A stretch of DNA of 64,000 nucleotides from Nocardioides luteus. Lineage in GTDB: Bacteria > Actinomycetota > Actinomycetes > Propionibacteriales > Nocardioidaceae. The position numbers and the translations under genes are program-made. Positions 24,732 through 32,304 of the stretch are shown piece after piece. The DNA lies in NCBI RefSeq assembly GCF_014648595.1, contig NZ_BMRK01000002.1, forward strand, positions 339,736 to 403,735, given 5' to 3'. Under the pieces are notes generated by a model. The model was not told the DNA's origin. It saw only the letters and a program-made list of their open reading frames with translations, and searched no databases. Each line of letters opens with the position of its first letter. Within the stretch, counting starts at the first letter, position 1.

Positions 24732-26291
24732 GTGCATTCCAAGCGTGAGCCACGACTGTCGATGGCCTATGGACGGTCGGAGGCACGTCTGCTGGATCCC
24801 ACCAGCGCGATGGCGGTGGACGGTGTCACCGCCGGATCTACGGTCTACTCGTCGACTGTTCTTCTCGTTTCCAAGTCCGTCGACTTCGATCGGACGTTGC
24901 GCCACATTCGCGAGGCCGCCAAAGCGTTTGGCTGGCGCGCTGAACCCGAAGACGAGCGTGAGTGCGCGCGCGATCTGCGTTTCGGTGTTCGTCGTGTACG
25001 GCTCGGGGTGCGGGCCGGCAAGGCCGCCCAAGCACCTGATGCCTGGACGGTGCTGCAGATGATGCGGGCCGAGTCGAAAGAAGGTACGCGGGGAGTCAGT
25101 CTCGAGCATGTGCTGTCTCCGGCTCCGGAGACGGGGGCAGACCCGCACAACCGCCCCAATCCCCACAACCGACCTAATCCGCATAACCGACCCAACCCGC
25201 ATAACCGGCCCAATCCCCACAACCGGCCGAACCCGCACAACCGTCCTAACCCGGATGGCGGGTACGACCCGCTCGGCACGGGTGGCCGCCAACCGGTCGC
25301 CTATGTCGGCGCTCGCCCTGCTCGCCGCCCTGACAGCGAGATGCAGGGTGATCGCCCGGTCGTCGCCATCCTGGACACGGGGTGCGGTGATCATCCATGG
25401 CTCGACTTCGTTCGGCGAGACGTGCGACTGGGAGACCACCAGATCGGCTGGCCCGACGGTGTGCCGAACTCTGAGGTCGATGAAGATCAGGTTGGCCCCC
25501 TGGACGGAATGATCGACGATCTCGCCGGACACGGCACGTTCATCAGCGGTCTGGTGCATCAGGCGTGTCCTGACGCGGACATCTATTCGTGGCGGATCGT
25601 GCCGCCTGAAGGGTCGGTCGCTGAAACCGACTGGATCACGGCACTCGCCCAGATCGCGGAACTGGTTCACCTCTATCGACAGGGCGACCCGCGCGGCCGC
25701 CGGATCGACGTCCTTAGCTTGTCGATCAGCTACTACCACGAGACGCCGTCTGATGCCCTCTTCGATCCGACTCTCTATGAGATTCTGGCTGACCTGTCGG
25801 CGAACGGAACCCTGGTGGTCTGCTCCGCAGGTAACGACGCGACCACGCGGCCGAGTTTCCCCGCGGCGTTCGGCCCGTGGAGTGACGGTTCTGGACCGAT
25901 CCCACAGGATCCCGACGTACTTCCGATCGTCTCCGTCGGCGCTTTGAATCCGAACGGCACCACTGACGCGCTCTTTAGCAATGCGGGCCCGTGGGTGCGT
26001 GCGCACGAGATCGGTGCCAGCGTCGTGAGCACTCTGCCTACGGTCTTCGACGGTGGGTATCAGTCTGGCGTCGAAACCGAACACCTCGGTCGGACCCGGG
26101 CGTCACTCGACCCGGACGATTACTCCGGAGGGTTTGCCATCTGGAGCGGAACTTCCTTCGCCGCGCCACTGCTGGCGGGCAAGATCGCGCAGTGGCTGCT
26201 CGACCACGGCCAGCCTGGCGACGAGAAGCAGGACAAGAAGCGGGCGTGGGCGGCGCTTGAGGCGCTGACTACGCTCAAGCCTCCGGTCTAA
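24732..26291 (+). CDS. Cytoplasmic S8 (subtilisin-like) serine protease with hexapeptide repeats
   Basis: A 519-aa subtilase with an intact triad: D215 (VVAILDTGCGD), H267 (LAGHGTFISG) and S475 (WSGTSFAAP), with the oxyanion-hole Asn in SAGND near 368. It has no signal peptide or membrane segment, so it should act in the cytosol. Residues about 36-130 form a separate alpha/beta N-terminal domain of unknown type. Residues 138-173 are six perfect PHNRPN units. The GTG at 24732 has AGGAG 5 nt before it. The next gene, a CHAT protease, starts 7 nt after the stop. Codon use is less GC-biased than neighbours. Function is probably a proteolytic switch or effector in the operon. Confidence 0.85.
   Translation: MHSKREPRLSMAYGRSEARLLDPTSAMAVDGVTAGSTVYSSTVLLVSKSVDFDRTLRHIREAAKAFGWRAEPEDERECARDLRFGVRRVRLGVRAGKAAQAPDAWTVLQMMRAESKEGTRGVSLEHVLSPAPETGADPHNRPNPHNRPNPHNRPNPHNRPNPHNRPNPHNRPNPDGGYDPLGTGGRQPVAYVGARPARRPDSEMQGDRPVVAILDTGCGDHPWLDFVRRDVRLGDHQIGWPDGVPNSEVDEDQVGPLDGMIDDLAGHGTFISGLVHQACPDADIYSWRIVPPEGSVAETDWITALAQIAELVHLYRQGDPRGRRIDVLSLSISYYHETPSDALFDPTLYEILADLSANGTLVVCSAGNDATTRPSFPAAFGPWSDGSGPIPQDPDVLPIVSVGALNPNGTTDALFSNAGPWVRAHEIGASVVSTLPTVFDGGYQSGVETEHLGRTRASLDPDDYSGGFAIWSGTSFAAPLLAGKIAQWLLDHGQPGDEKQDKKRAWAALEALTTLKPPV
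25143..25250 (+). repeat. Six 18-bp units encoding PHNRPN
   Basis: Six consecutive 18-bp units encode six identical hexapeptides. The DNA units vary at third positions (CCGCACAACCGC, CCCCACAACCGA, CCGCATAACCGA and others) while the peptide does not change. Selection therefore appears to act on the protein repeat rather than on the DNA. Confidence 0.9.
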
Positions 26292-26298
26292 TACGTTG

Positions 26299-28737
26299 AT
26301 GAGCAGTGCAGAGGACCTTCATCAGATGGGCGTAGACGCGTCCGTCTCAGGTGACGTATCCAAGGCCCGACGACTGCTCAATCAAGCCCGGGAGCAAGCG
26401 GTAGCCGAGGGGGACAATGAGGTCCAGGCGCGGGCGGAGTCAACACTCGCGTACCTTGCAGCGGACGATTCGAACTTCGACACGGCCCTGGATCTACTTG
26501 ATCAGGCATTGAGCCTCGACGGACTCAGGGGCAAAACGTTCGGCGCCCTCCTTCAACAACGTGCGACGCTTCTGCGCCGCGCGGGGCGAGCTGCGGAGTC
26601 GCTCGCGGTGTTCGGGGAGGCGATCAGAGCTCTCGCCGACTATCCCCAAGACCTAGCGGACGCGTACCTCAACCGAGGTACGGTCCACCTCGACCGCTTC
26701 GACCTCGAGGCAGCCGTTGAAGACTTTCGAAAGGCCGCGGCCAGCTACCTGGAGACGGGGAACGCCCTAGCGGCGGCCCAAGCGGATCACAACCGTGCCT
26801 ACGCCCTCTTTCTTTCGGGCGATCTCGTCGGCGCGCTCGCGCTGATGGAATCCTCGTATGAGCCCCAAGCAGCGGCCGGCCCTCTGGTCAAGGCGGTGTG
26901 CGACGCCGACCGGGCCGAGGTGCTGATGGCTGCGGGGCTGACGCGGCAGGGCGGCGAGATGCTGCGCCAGGCGGCCGAGGCGTACGAATCGAAGGGTCAG
27001 CGCCAACGGCAGGGTGAGGCCGAGTTGGCGCTGGCTTCCCATCTGGTGCCGACGGACCCGGTTGAGGCTGTGCAGGTGGCGCGCTCGGCGTTGAGCCGGT
27101 TCGAGGAGGCGCGGGCGCCGGGACTGGCGCTGCGTGCTCGCGCGGTGGCGTTCGAGGCGGCGGTGATGGCCGGGGAGGATCCGAGCGAGGACGGCGAGGC
27201 GCTCGCTGCTCCGCTCGACGAGCAGGGACTGAGCTGGCCGGCTCTGCGAGTGCGCCTGCAGTCCCGGTTGGCTCGTATCCGCTCGGCGGACCACGGCGGC
27301 CTGCCCACGAGGCCGGCGAGTACGCGGGTGATCGGCCCGGTCCCGCGGGAGGCGCCGATCGACATCCGCCTGCTCGAGCGCGAGCTGCGCGCCGAGCTCG
27401 CCGTGATCGCCGGTCGTGGCGGCGCCGGGCTCCGGGAGCTGCGGTCGGGGCTCGACGACTTCCATCTGTGGCAGAGCTCGTTCGGCAGCCTGGACCTGCA
27501 GACCAACGTCGCCGGTCACGGCAGGATTCTGGCCAAGCGAGGTCTCGAGCTGGCCGTGCAGTCGGGCAAGACCGATGCACTCTTCGAGTGGTCGGAGCGA
27601 TCGCGGATGTTGGCGTCGAGGGTCCAGCCGGTGCGGGCGCCCTCCGACCCCCAGCTCGCCGCAGACCTGGCCGAGCTGAGGAGTGGCGTCACGCCTGAGC
27701 GGGAGACCGAGCTGCGTGAGCAGATCCGCCAGCGCGCCTGGCGGGTGAAGGGATCCGGCCAGGTCTCGGACCCGGTCTCCCTCCTGGACCTGCAGGACCG
27801 TATCGGCAAGCACGCGCTCGTCGCCTACGTCGTCGCGGCCGGCTGCATCGTCGCGGTCGTGGTGACCGACAAGGGCACCACGAGAGTCGACCTCGGCGAC
27901 CGGGCTGCCCTCGGATCACTCCTCGGCGGCCTGCTTCCCGACCTCGACGTCGCAGCGAGCGACCTGCCGGGGCCGCTGGGCGCCGCTGTACGCGGTGACT
28001 TGGCGGCCCGCCTCCAACAGCTGTCCGACCTGCTGGTCACCCCGGTGCTCGAGCAGGTCGGGGATCGACCTGTGGTGCTGACCCCTTCGGCGATCCTGGC
28101 GACGGTGCCGTGGACGCTGTTGCCGGGCTTCACCGGCCGACCGGTGACCGTCGCCCAGAGCGCCACCGCATGGTTGAGCCGTGCGGATACGCCACTGCGC
28201 ACCGCCACCGCCGGGTTCGTCGCCGGACCGCGGGTGATGCGCGCCGCCGACGAGGTGGCCAAGAGCGCCACCGCATGGTCCGGCGCGCGCACCCTGACCG
28301 GCTCCGATGCCACCGCGGCCGCCGTGTCCGCGCTGGCGGGCGAGGTCGACGTCCTCCACCTGGCCGCCCACGGTCACCACTCAGCGGACAACCCGCTCTT
28401 CTCGGGACTCGAGCTCATCGACGGCACCTGGTACGGCTACGACATCGACGGCCTCGCCGCCGTCCCCGACGTCGTGCTCCTCTCGGCGTGCGAGGTCGGC
28501 CGGTCGACGATCCGGTGGGGCGAGGAGCTGATCGGTCTGGTGGGCGCCTGGCTCCACGCCGGAGCCCGCGCCGTGATCGCCTCGCCGGCCGTGGTCGCCG
28601 ACGAGGCCGCGTACGAGGTGTTCAGCCGACTGCACGGCGCGCTGGCGAAGGGTCTGGGCCCCGCAGAGGCGCTCGCCGAGTCGCTTCCGCCGACGACGAC
28701 GGAGGCGCCGCCGGCTCCGTTCGTCTGCTTCTCGTAG
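26299..28737 (+). CDS. TPR-CHAT protein (caspase-like protease with tetratricopeptide repeats)
   Basis: An 812-aa protein. The N-terminal 330 residues are repeated helical pairs of TPR type (for example ARAESTLAYLAADDSNFDTALDLLDQAL and ADAYLNRGTVHLDRFDLEAAVEDFRKA, shown in part). The C-terminal third is a CHAT domain with catalytic His near 691 (HLAAHGHH) and Cys near 731 (LLSACEVGRS). Start: the ATG at 26299 is 7 nt after the protease stop, without its own ribosome-binding site, so it is probably coupled; a TTG just before it is less likely. CHAT proteases are known from bacterial cell-death and defence pathways, such as gasdermin cleavage and the type III-E CRISPR protease. The substrate here is unknown. 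A GC-bias shift inside the gene lies near 26.88 kb. Confidence 0.88.
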   Translation: MSSAEDLHQMGVDASVSGDVSKARRLLNQAREQAVAEGDNEVQARAESTLAYLAADDSNFDTALDLLDQALSLDGLRGKTFGALLQQRATLLRRAGRAAESLAVFGEAIRALADYPQDLADAYLNRGTVHLDRFDLEAAVEDFRKAAASYLETGNALAAAQADHNRAYALFLSGDLVGALALMESSYEPQAAAGPLVKAVCDADRAEVLMAAGLTRQGGEMLRQAAEAYESKGQRQRQGEAELALASHLVPTDPVEAVQVARSALSRFEEARAPGLALRARAVAFEAAVMAGEDPSEDGEALAAPLDEQGLSWPALRVRLQSRLARIRSADHGGLPTRPASTRVIGPVPREAPIDIRLLERELRAELAVIAGRGGAGLRELRSGLDDFHLWQSSFGSLDLQTNVAGHGRILAKRGLELAVQSGKTDALFEWSERSRMLASRVQPVRAPSDPQLAADLAELRSGVTPERETELREQIRQRAWRVKGSGQVSDPVSLLDLQDRIGKHALVAYVVAAGCIVAVVVTDKGTTRVDLGDRAALGSLLGGLLPDLDVAASDLPGPLGAAVRGDLAARLQQLSDLLVTPVLEQVGDRPVVLTPSAILATVPWTLLPGFTGRPVTVAQSATAWLSRADTPLRTATAGFVAGPRVMRAADEVAKSATAWSGARTLTGSDATAAAVSALAGEVDVLHLAAHGHHSADNPLFSGLELIDGTWYGYDIDGLAAVPDVVLLSACEVGRSTIRWGEELIGLVGAWLHAGARAVIASPAVVADEAAYEVFSRLHGALAKGLGPAEALAESLPPTTTEAPPAPFVCFS

Positions 28738-28746
28738 CGAGCCTGG

Positions 28747-28782
28747 ATCGGCGGGCGCGACGCTGCGTCCACGCCCGCCGAT
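28747..28782. terminator. Bidirectional terminator hairpin
   Basis: ATCGGCGGGCG pairs perfectly with CGCCCGCCGAT (11 bp) around a 14-nt loop. It lies midway between the TPR-CHAT stop (plus strand) and the stop of the facing 35-codon gene (minus strand), each within about 10 nt. Confidence 0.75.
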
Positions 28783-28789
28783 GCTGTGC

Positions 28790-28897
28790 TCAGTCGGGCT
28801 GGTTGTGCGGCGCGGCGAGGGCGTAGATCGCCAGCGCGGTCGGCACGACCGTGGCTCCGGCCAGGTACAAGCGTGCCTTCAGGTCGTTGAAGCCCAT
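28790..28897 (-). CDS. 35-residue hydrophobic peptide ending in PHNQPD
   Basis: A short gene with a strong ribosome-binding site (GAGAGGAGG, 5 nt before the ATG at 28895-28897). The product begins MGFNDLKARLYLAGATVV, then has a hydrophobic stretch that could span or insert in the membrane, and ends ALAAPHNQPD. The C-terminal PHNQPD closely echoes the PHNRPN hexapeptide that is repeated six times in the cytoplasmic subtilisin 3.5 kb away. It lies 39 nt downstream of the DUF5317 gene on the same strand and faces the TPR-CHAT gene across a shared terminator. No homologue is recognised. That it is a substrate, bait or toxin of the protease system is inference. Confidence 0.7.
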   Translation of the reverse strand: MGFNDLKARLYLAGATVVPTALAIYALAAPHNQPD

Positions 28898-28936
28898 CAG
28901 TTCCTCCTCTCGTGGGATCGGGCAGATCGGTGCGGG

Positions 28937-29560
28937 TCACACCGATGGCTGGATCGCCCCGCCCGACGGGGTGGCGGCGTCCGGCTCGTCCTCAGGCTTC
29001 GACAGGCAGCAGGCGACGATCAGCAGGACGAGACCGGTCAGCAGGAACAGGTCTCCGAGGCTCAGAACCTTCATCAGCACCGGAACGGGGATCACGTCCG
29101 CTATCGGTGTCCAGAGCGGGGACACGGCGCCGAGACGGACATATCCGGGCGCGTCGGTGGCCAAGGCTGCGTCGGTGTACCCGGCGATGCGGGCGCCGGG
29201 GAGGCTGTAGGGCATCGCTCCGAGGACCGCGATCGGGATGGCGTTCGACATGGTCCCGAGCGGGATCAGCGACAGTGCCCAGCGCCCGGTCCCCCGGGTC
29301 CACAGAGACCTGTTCAACCACGAGAACGTCAGAGCCACCGCGATGACCAGAACTGCGTAGACACGCCGTTCGACTGCGCCTGGAACCTGCTCGGGCCACC
29401 ACCCCTCGACGTGCACGAACTGGAGAACCGCAGCGATCGCGATCAACCAGGTGCCGCGGAGTCTCGTCAGTGAGGTCGCGACGTTCGGGCGCGCGACGAT
29501 GATGACGACGCCGATGACTGCGGGCAGCAGCATCAACGTGAGCATTCCCGGACCAGGCAT
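28937..29560 (-). CDS. DUF5317-family membrane protein
   Basis: A 207-aa integral membrane protein with about five helices: MLTLMLLPAVIGVVIIVA, TWLIAIAAVLQFVHVEG, VYAVLVIAVALTFSWL, a conserved loop SNAIPIAVLGAMPYS, and LGDLFLLTGLVLLIVACCL. The C-terminal tail is acidic and cytosolic or external. The NAIPI...G-AMP pattern matches the DUF5317 family, whose function is unknown. The 35-codon peptide gene follows 39 nt downstream, so the two are probably co-transcribed. The opposing CHAT operon may be functionally linked. Confidence 0.7.
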   Translation of the reverse strand: MPGPGMLTLMLLPAVIGVVIIVARPNVATSLTRLRGTWLIAIAAVLQFVHVEGWWPEQVPGAVERRVYAVLVIAVALTFSWLNRSLWTRGTGRWALSLIPLGTMSNAIPIAVLGAMPYSLPGARIAGYTDAALATDAPGYVRLGAVSPLWTPIADVIPVPVLMKVLSLGDLFLLTGLVLLIVACCLSKPEDEPDAATPSGGAIQPSV

Positions 29561-29951
29561 GAGCAGGAGGCTATTAGCGTTCGAGCAGGTCCGGAGAGGA
29601 TTTCGGGCAACTCGTCCAGGAATGTCCGAGGGTCGTGGGTCAGCCGGAAGGCGGTCGAAGAAAAGCTTCGCGAACGTGTATCAGGCGGGCTGCTGCGTAC
29701 TCCTTGTGGCTGTCCGGGCCGGTATCGGGGGATTCGGTTCGGACGCTGAACGCCGCGGCCTTCGGGGGAGGGCCTGCGGTTTCGGGGCCGCAGCGCGGGT
29801 TGGGCACGAGGGGGATGCCCAACCCGCGTCGGGCCGGGCGTGGCGCCCAGGGCCGGGTGGGGCGGTGAGGGGACTTGACTGCCCCACCCGACAACCTTCG
29901 ATTCTTCCGCTCCCGCATCGCCACGGCAATGCTTCGGCAGCGCAGAACTGA
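29561..29951. other. Intergenic region with two strong hairpins
   Basis: No gene is supported here. CGCGGGTTGGGCA (29794-29806) pairs perfectly with TGCCCAACCCGCG (29816-29828) around a 9-nt loop. CGGGTGGGGC (29854-29863) pairs with GCCCCACCCG (29881-29890). On the minus strand they follow the acyltransferase and precede the DUF5317 promoter region, so terminator function is the simplest reading. Confidence 0.6.
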
Positions 29952-29975
29952 AATGTGTTCTAGGTGGAACACATT
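29952..29975. promoter_or_regulatory. Operator-like palindrome AATGTGTTC-N6-GAACACATT
   Basis: Perfect 9-nt arms flank a 6-nt spacer. The half-site GTGTTC/GAACAC is the same as in the LexA-like palindrome at 14535, but with a different spacer. It is almost 400 nt upstream of the DUF5317 start and next to the tandem repeats, so its target gene is unclear. It might also be an RNA hairpin. Confidence 0.4.
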
Positions 29976-29983
29976 GTTCGGCC

Positions 29984-30140
29984 GCGGGTCTCGACAGGCT
30001 CGACCACCGGTGGGCAGGGTCTAGTCGGAACGCCGTGGTTCGGCCGCGGGTCTCGACAGGCTCGACCACCGGTGGGCAGGTTCTAGTCGGGACGCGATGG
30101 TTCGGGAGTGGGTCTCGACAGGCTCGACCGCCGGTCGGCA
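29984..30140. repeat. Three tandem 62-bp units of the TCGA-cored palindrome
   Basis: The sequence GGTCTCGACAGGCTCGACC recurs with starts exactly 62 bp apart (tcgacagg at 29991, 30053 and 30115). Each copy is followed by CGGTGGGCAGG-like and TCTAGTCGG-like sequence; the last copy is more diverged. They sit just beyond the acyltransferase stop. Confidence 0.85.
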
Positions 30141-30144
30141 GATT

Positions 30145-32202
30145 CTAGGCGGGGCGGCCCAGGCGGCCGAGGCGCTTGCCGAGAGCCGGGGTCACCCGGT
30201 TGACCCAGGTCGCGGTGATGTGGGAGTCGTCGTAGTAGGTGACAACGTCACCGACGACGAGCGGGCAGCGCTCGCTGCAGACGAGGTCGACGATGTCGAC
30301 GTACGCCGCCCTGGTGCCCTCGAGCGCCTCCTGGGTCACCTCGTTGGAGTCGACCTCGGTGCCGTCGGCCTTGACCACGCAGTCCTCGAGGAGGTTGCGG
30401 GCGTCGGAGAGGCACTCGCCGGGGTCGTCGTCGACCGATGGGACGTCGGCGAAGACGCGTACGTCCGGAGTGATCTTCTCGAAGGACCGCACGCCGCGGC
30501 GTACGCCCTCGCGCCACTGCTGCTCGGTGGAGACGCCGTCGCGCTCCTTCATGTCGAGCATGCCGCGCGCGCCGACGACGATCGTCTCCGGGTCGAGCTT
30601 GGTGATCTGCTCGTTCGTCCACTCCCGGAAGTCCTCGCACTCCTCGACGGACATCTTCGAGGAGGTCTGCTTGACGCCGTAGGCCGCACAGGCGAGCTTC
30701 ACGAACGGCACCAGCCGCACGTGCTGGCGCTCGGCAAGGGTGTCGAGCGCGGGCAGCCACATCCCGATGTGGGAGTCGCCGACGACCGCGACCGTACGCT
30801 TCGCCTTCGGGTCGCCGTAGACACAGTCGCCGTCGAGCTTGGTCTCGCCGTAGCCGGCGTAGCAGTAGCCGCCACGCTCAGCCCACGAGTCCTCGGCGTC
30901 GAACTCGACCTCGGGCGGCAGCGGCGCGCCGTCCTCGGCGGCCTTGATCGTCTTCTTCAGCACCCCGGTGACCGGCTTGTTCTCGGTCTCGAGGAGTTCG
31001 GGGTTGTCGGCGAACCACTCTTCGGCGTTGGCCTTGGCGACGTCGACCTGATAGCCGGCGTACGCCTGCGAGCTCGTGCCCGCGACCAGGGCGAGCGCCG
31101 CGGCGGCCGGCCAGAGCGCGAGCGCCCGGCGGCCCTTGGTGAGGTGAGGGATCTTGTGGCGCTGGAACGGCATCTCGATCCAGTGGTAGCTGGCCGCGGA
31201 GGCCGCCAGGATCATCGCCAGCATGATCAGCAGCTGGCGGACGCCACCGCCCGGGATCGCCTCGGGGGCGAGGATCAGGATCGGCCAGTGCCACAGGTAG
31301 AGGCTGAAGGAGATGTCACCCAGATAGCGCAGCGGCTGCTTGGAGAGCAGCCAGCCGGTCGGGGTGGCGGGGCCGGCGAGCAGGAGCGCGACCGTGGCCA
31401 GCACGGGGACGGTGGCGTGCCATCCCGGGAAGTGGGTGGCCTCGCTGAAGCTCATCGTGGCGTAGACCAGGCCGCCGACACCGGCAACACCGAGAGCGGC
31501 CGCGCCGACCCGGCGGACGGCGGTCGACGTGGTGGTGACCTGCAGGCGGCCGGCCAGGCAGGCGAGCAGGGCACCGGCGGCGAGCTCGAAGGCGCGGGCC
31601 GGGGTGGAGAAGTAGGCCGTGGTCGGGTCGGAGGCCGTGACGTGCACGGACCAGACGAGGCTGACCACGGCGACGAGCGCGGCCAGCGCGGTGATCGCGC
31701 GGCGGCGGTGGTGCTTCGGGATCCACAGGGCGACCGCGAGGACGAGCAGCGGCCAGACGACGTAGAACTGCTCCTCGACCGACAGCGACCAGTAGTGCTG
31801 GAACGGCGAGGGCGCGGCGTTGTTGAAGTAGTCGACGGCTTCCTTGGCGAAGTGGACGTTCGCCAGGAACACGGCCGCCCAGCCCGCGTCACCGGCGATC
31901 TGGTCGGTGCGGGTCTGGGGCAGGACGATCGCGCTGTAGGCCAGCACGACCAGCATCGTTGCGGTCGCCGCCGGCAGGATGCGTCGGGCACGGCGGGCGT
32001 AGAACTGGCTGATGCTGACTCGGCCGCTGCGGTCGGTCTCCCGCAGCAGCAGAGTGGTGATCAGGAACCCGGAGAGGACGAAGAAGACGTCGACTCCGAC
32101 GAAGCCTCCCTCGAACCCGGAGAGCCCCGCGTGCCCTGCGATCACCAGACCGACAGCGACGGCACGGAGACCCTGAACATCGGCGCGCCAATTCGTGCTC
32201 AT
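30145..32202 (-). CDS. Acyltransferase-3 / SGNH O-acyltransferase (OafA/YrhL type)
   Basis: A 685-aa membrane enzyme that O-acetylates an envelope glycan. The N-terminal AT3 domain begins WRADVQGLRAVAVGLVIAGH with the conserved His, followed by GGFVGVDVFFVLSGFLIT and about ten membrane helices. An extracytoplasmic SGNH domain follows, with the nucleophile in VVGDSHIGMW (near residue 470) and the C-terminal catalytic DxxH as DDSHITATW (near 665). Length is typical. The substrate is not predictable; peptidoglycan or cell-surface polysaccharide is usual for this family. Monocistronic, with repeats beyond its 3' end. Confidence 0.88.
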   Translation of the reverse strand: MSTNWRADVQGLRAVAVGLVIAGHAGLSGFEGGFVGVDVFFVLSGFLITTLLLRETDRSGRVSISQFYARRARRILPAATATMLVVLAYSAIVLPQTRTDQIAGDAGWAAVFLANVHFAKEAVDYFNNAAPSPFQHYWSLSVEEQFYVVWPLLVLAVALWIPKHHRRRAITALAALVAVVSLVWSVHVTASDPTTAYFSTPARAFELAAGALLACLAGRLQVTTTSTAVRRVGAAALGVAGVGGLVYATMSFSEATHFPGWHATVPVLATVALLLAGPATPTGWLLSKQPLRYLGDISFSLYLWHWPILILAPEAIPGGGVRQLLIMLAMILAASAASYHWIEMPFQRHKIPHLTKGRRALALWPAAAALALVAGTSSQAYAGYQVDVAKANAEEWFADNPELLETENKPVTGVLKKTIKAAEDGAPLPPEVEFDAEDSWAERGGYCYAGYGETKLDGDCVYGDPKAKRTVAVVGDSHIGMWLPALDTLAERQHVRLVPFVKLACAAYGVKQTSSKMSVEECEDFREWTNEQITKLDPETIVVGARGMLDMKERDGVSTEQQWREGVRRGVRSFEKITPDVRVFADVPSVDDDPGECLSDARNLLEDCVVKADGTEVDSNEVTQEALEGTRAAYVDIVDLVCSERCPLVVGDVVTYYDDSHITATWVNRVTPALGKRLGRLGRPA

Positions 32203-32304
32203 TCGATTAAGAATAAGTCAATGGCCCGGTTGGGTCATAGCCAGCGATCCCACTGGGTGGTCCTTCTTGACCAGTATTCAGGCGCTGTTCAGCGGGTTCT
32301 TGCC

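Noticed and set aside
25143-25250. 18-bp repeats considered as a CRISPR or DNA-level satellite
   Set aside because: The period is a multiple of three, lies inside an intact protease gene, and the encoded peptide is conserved while third positions vary.
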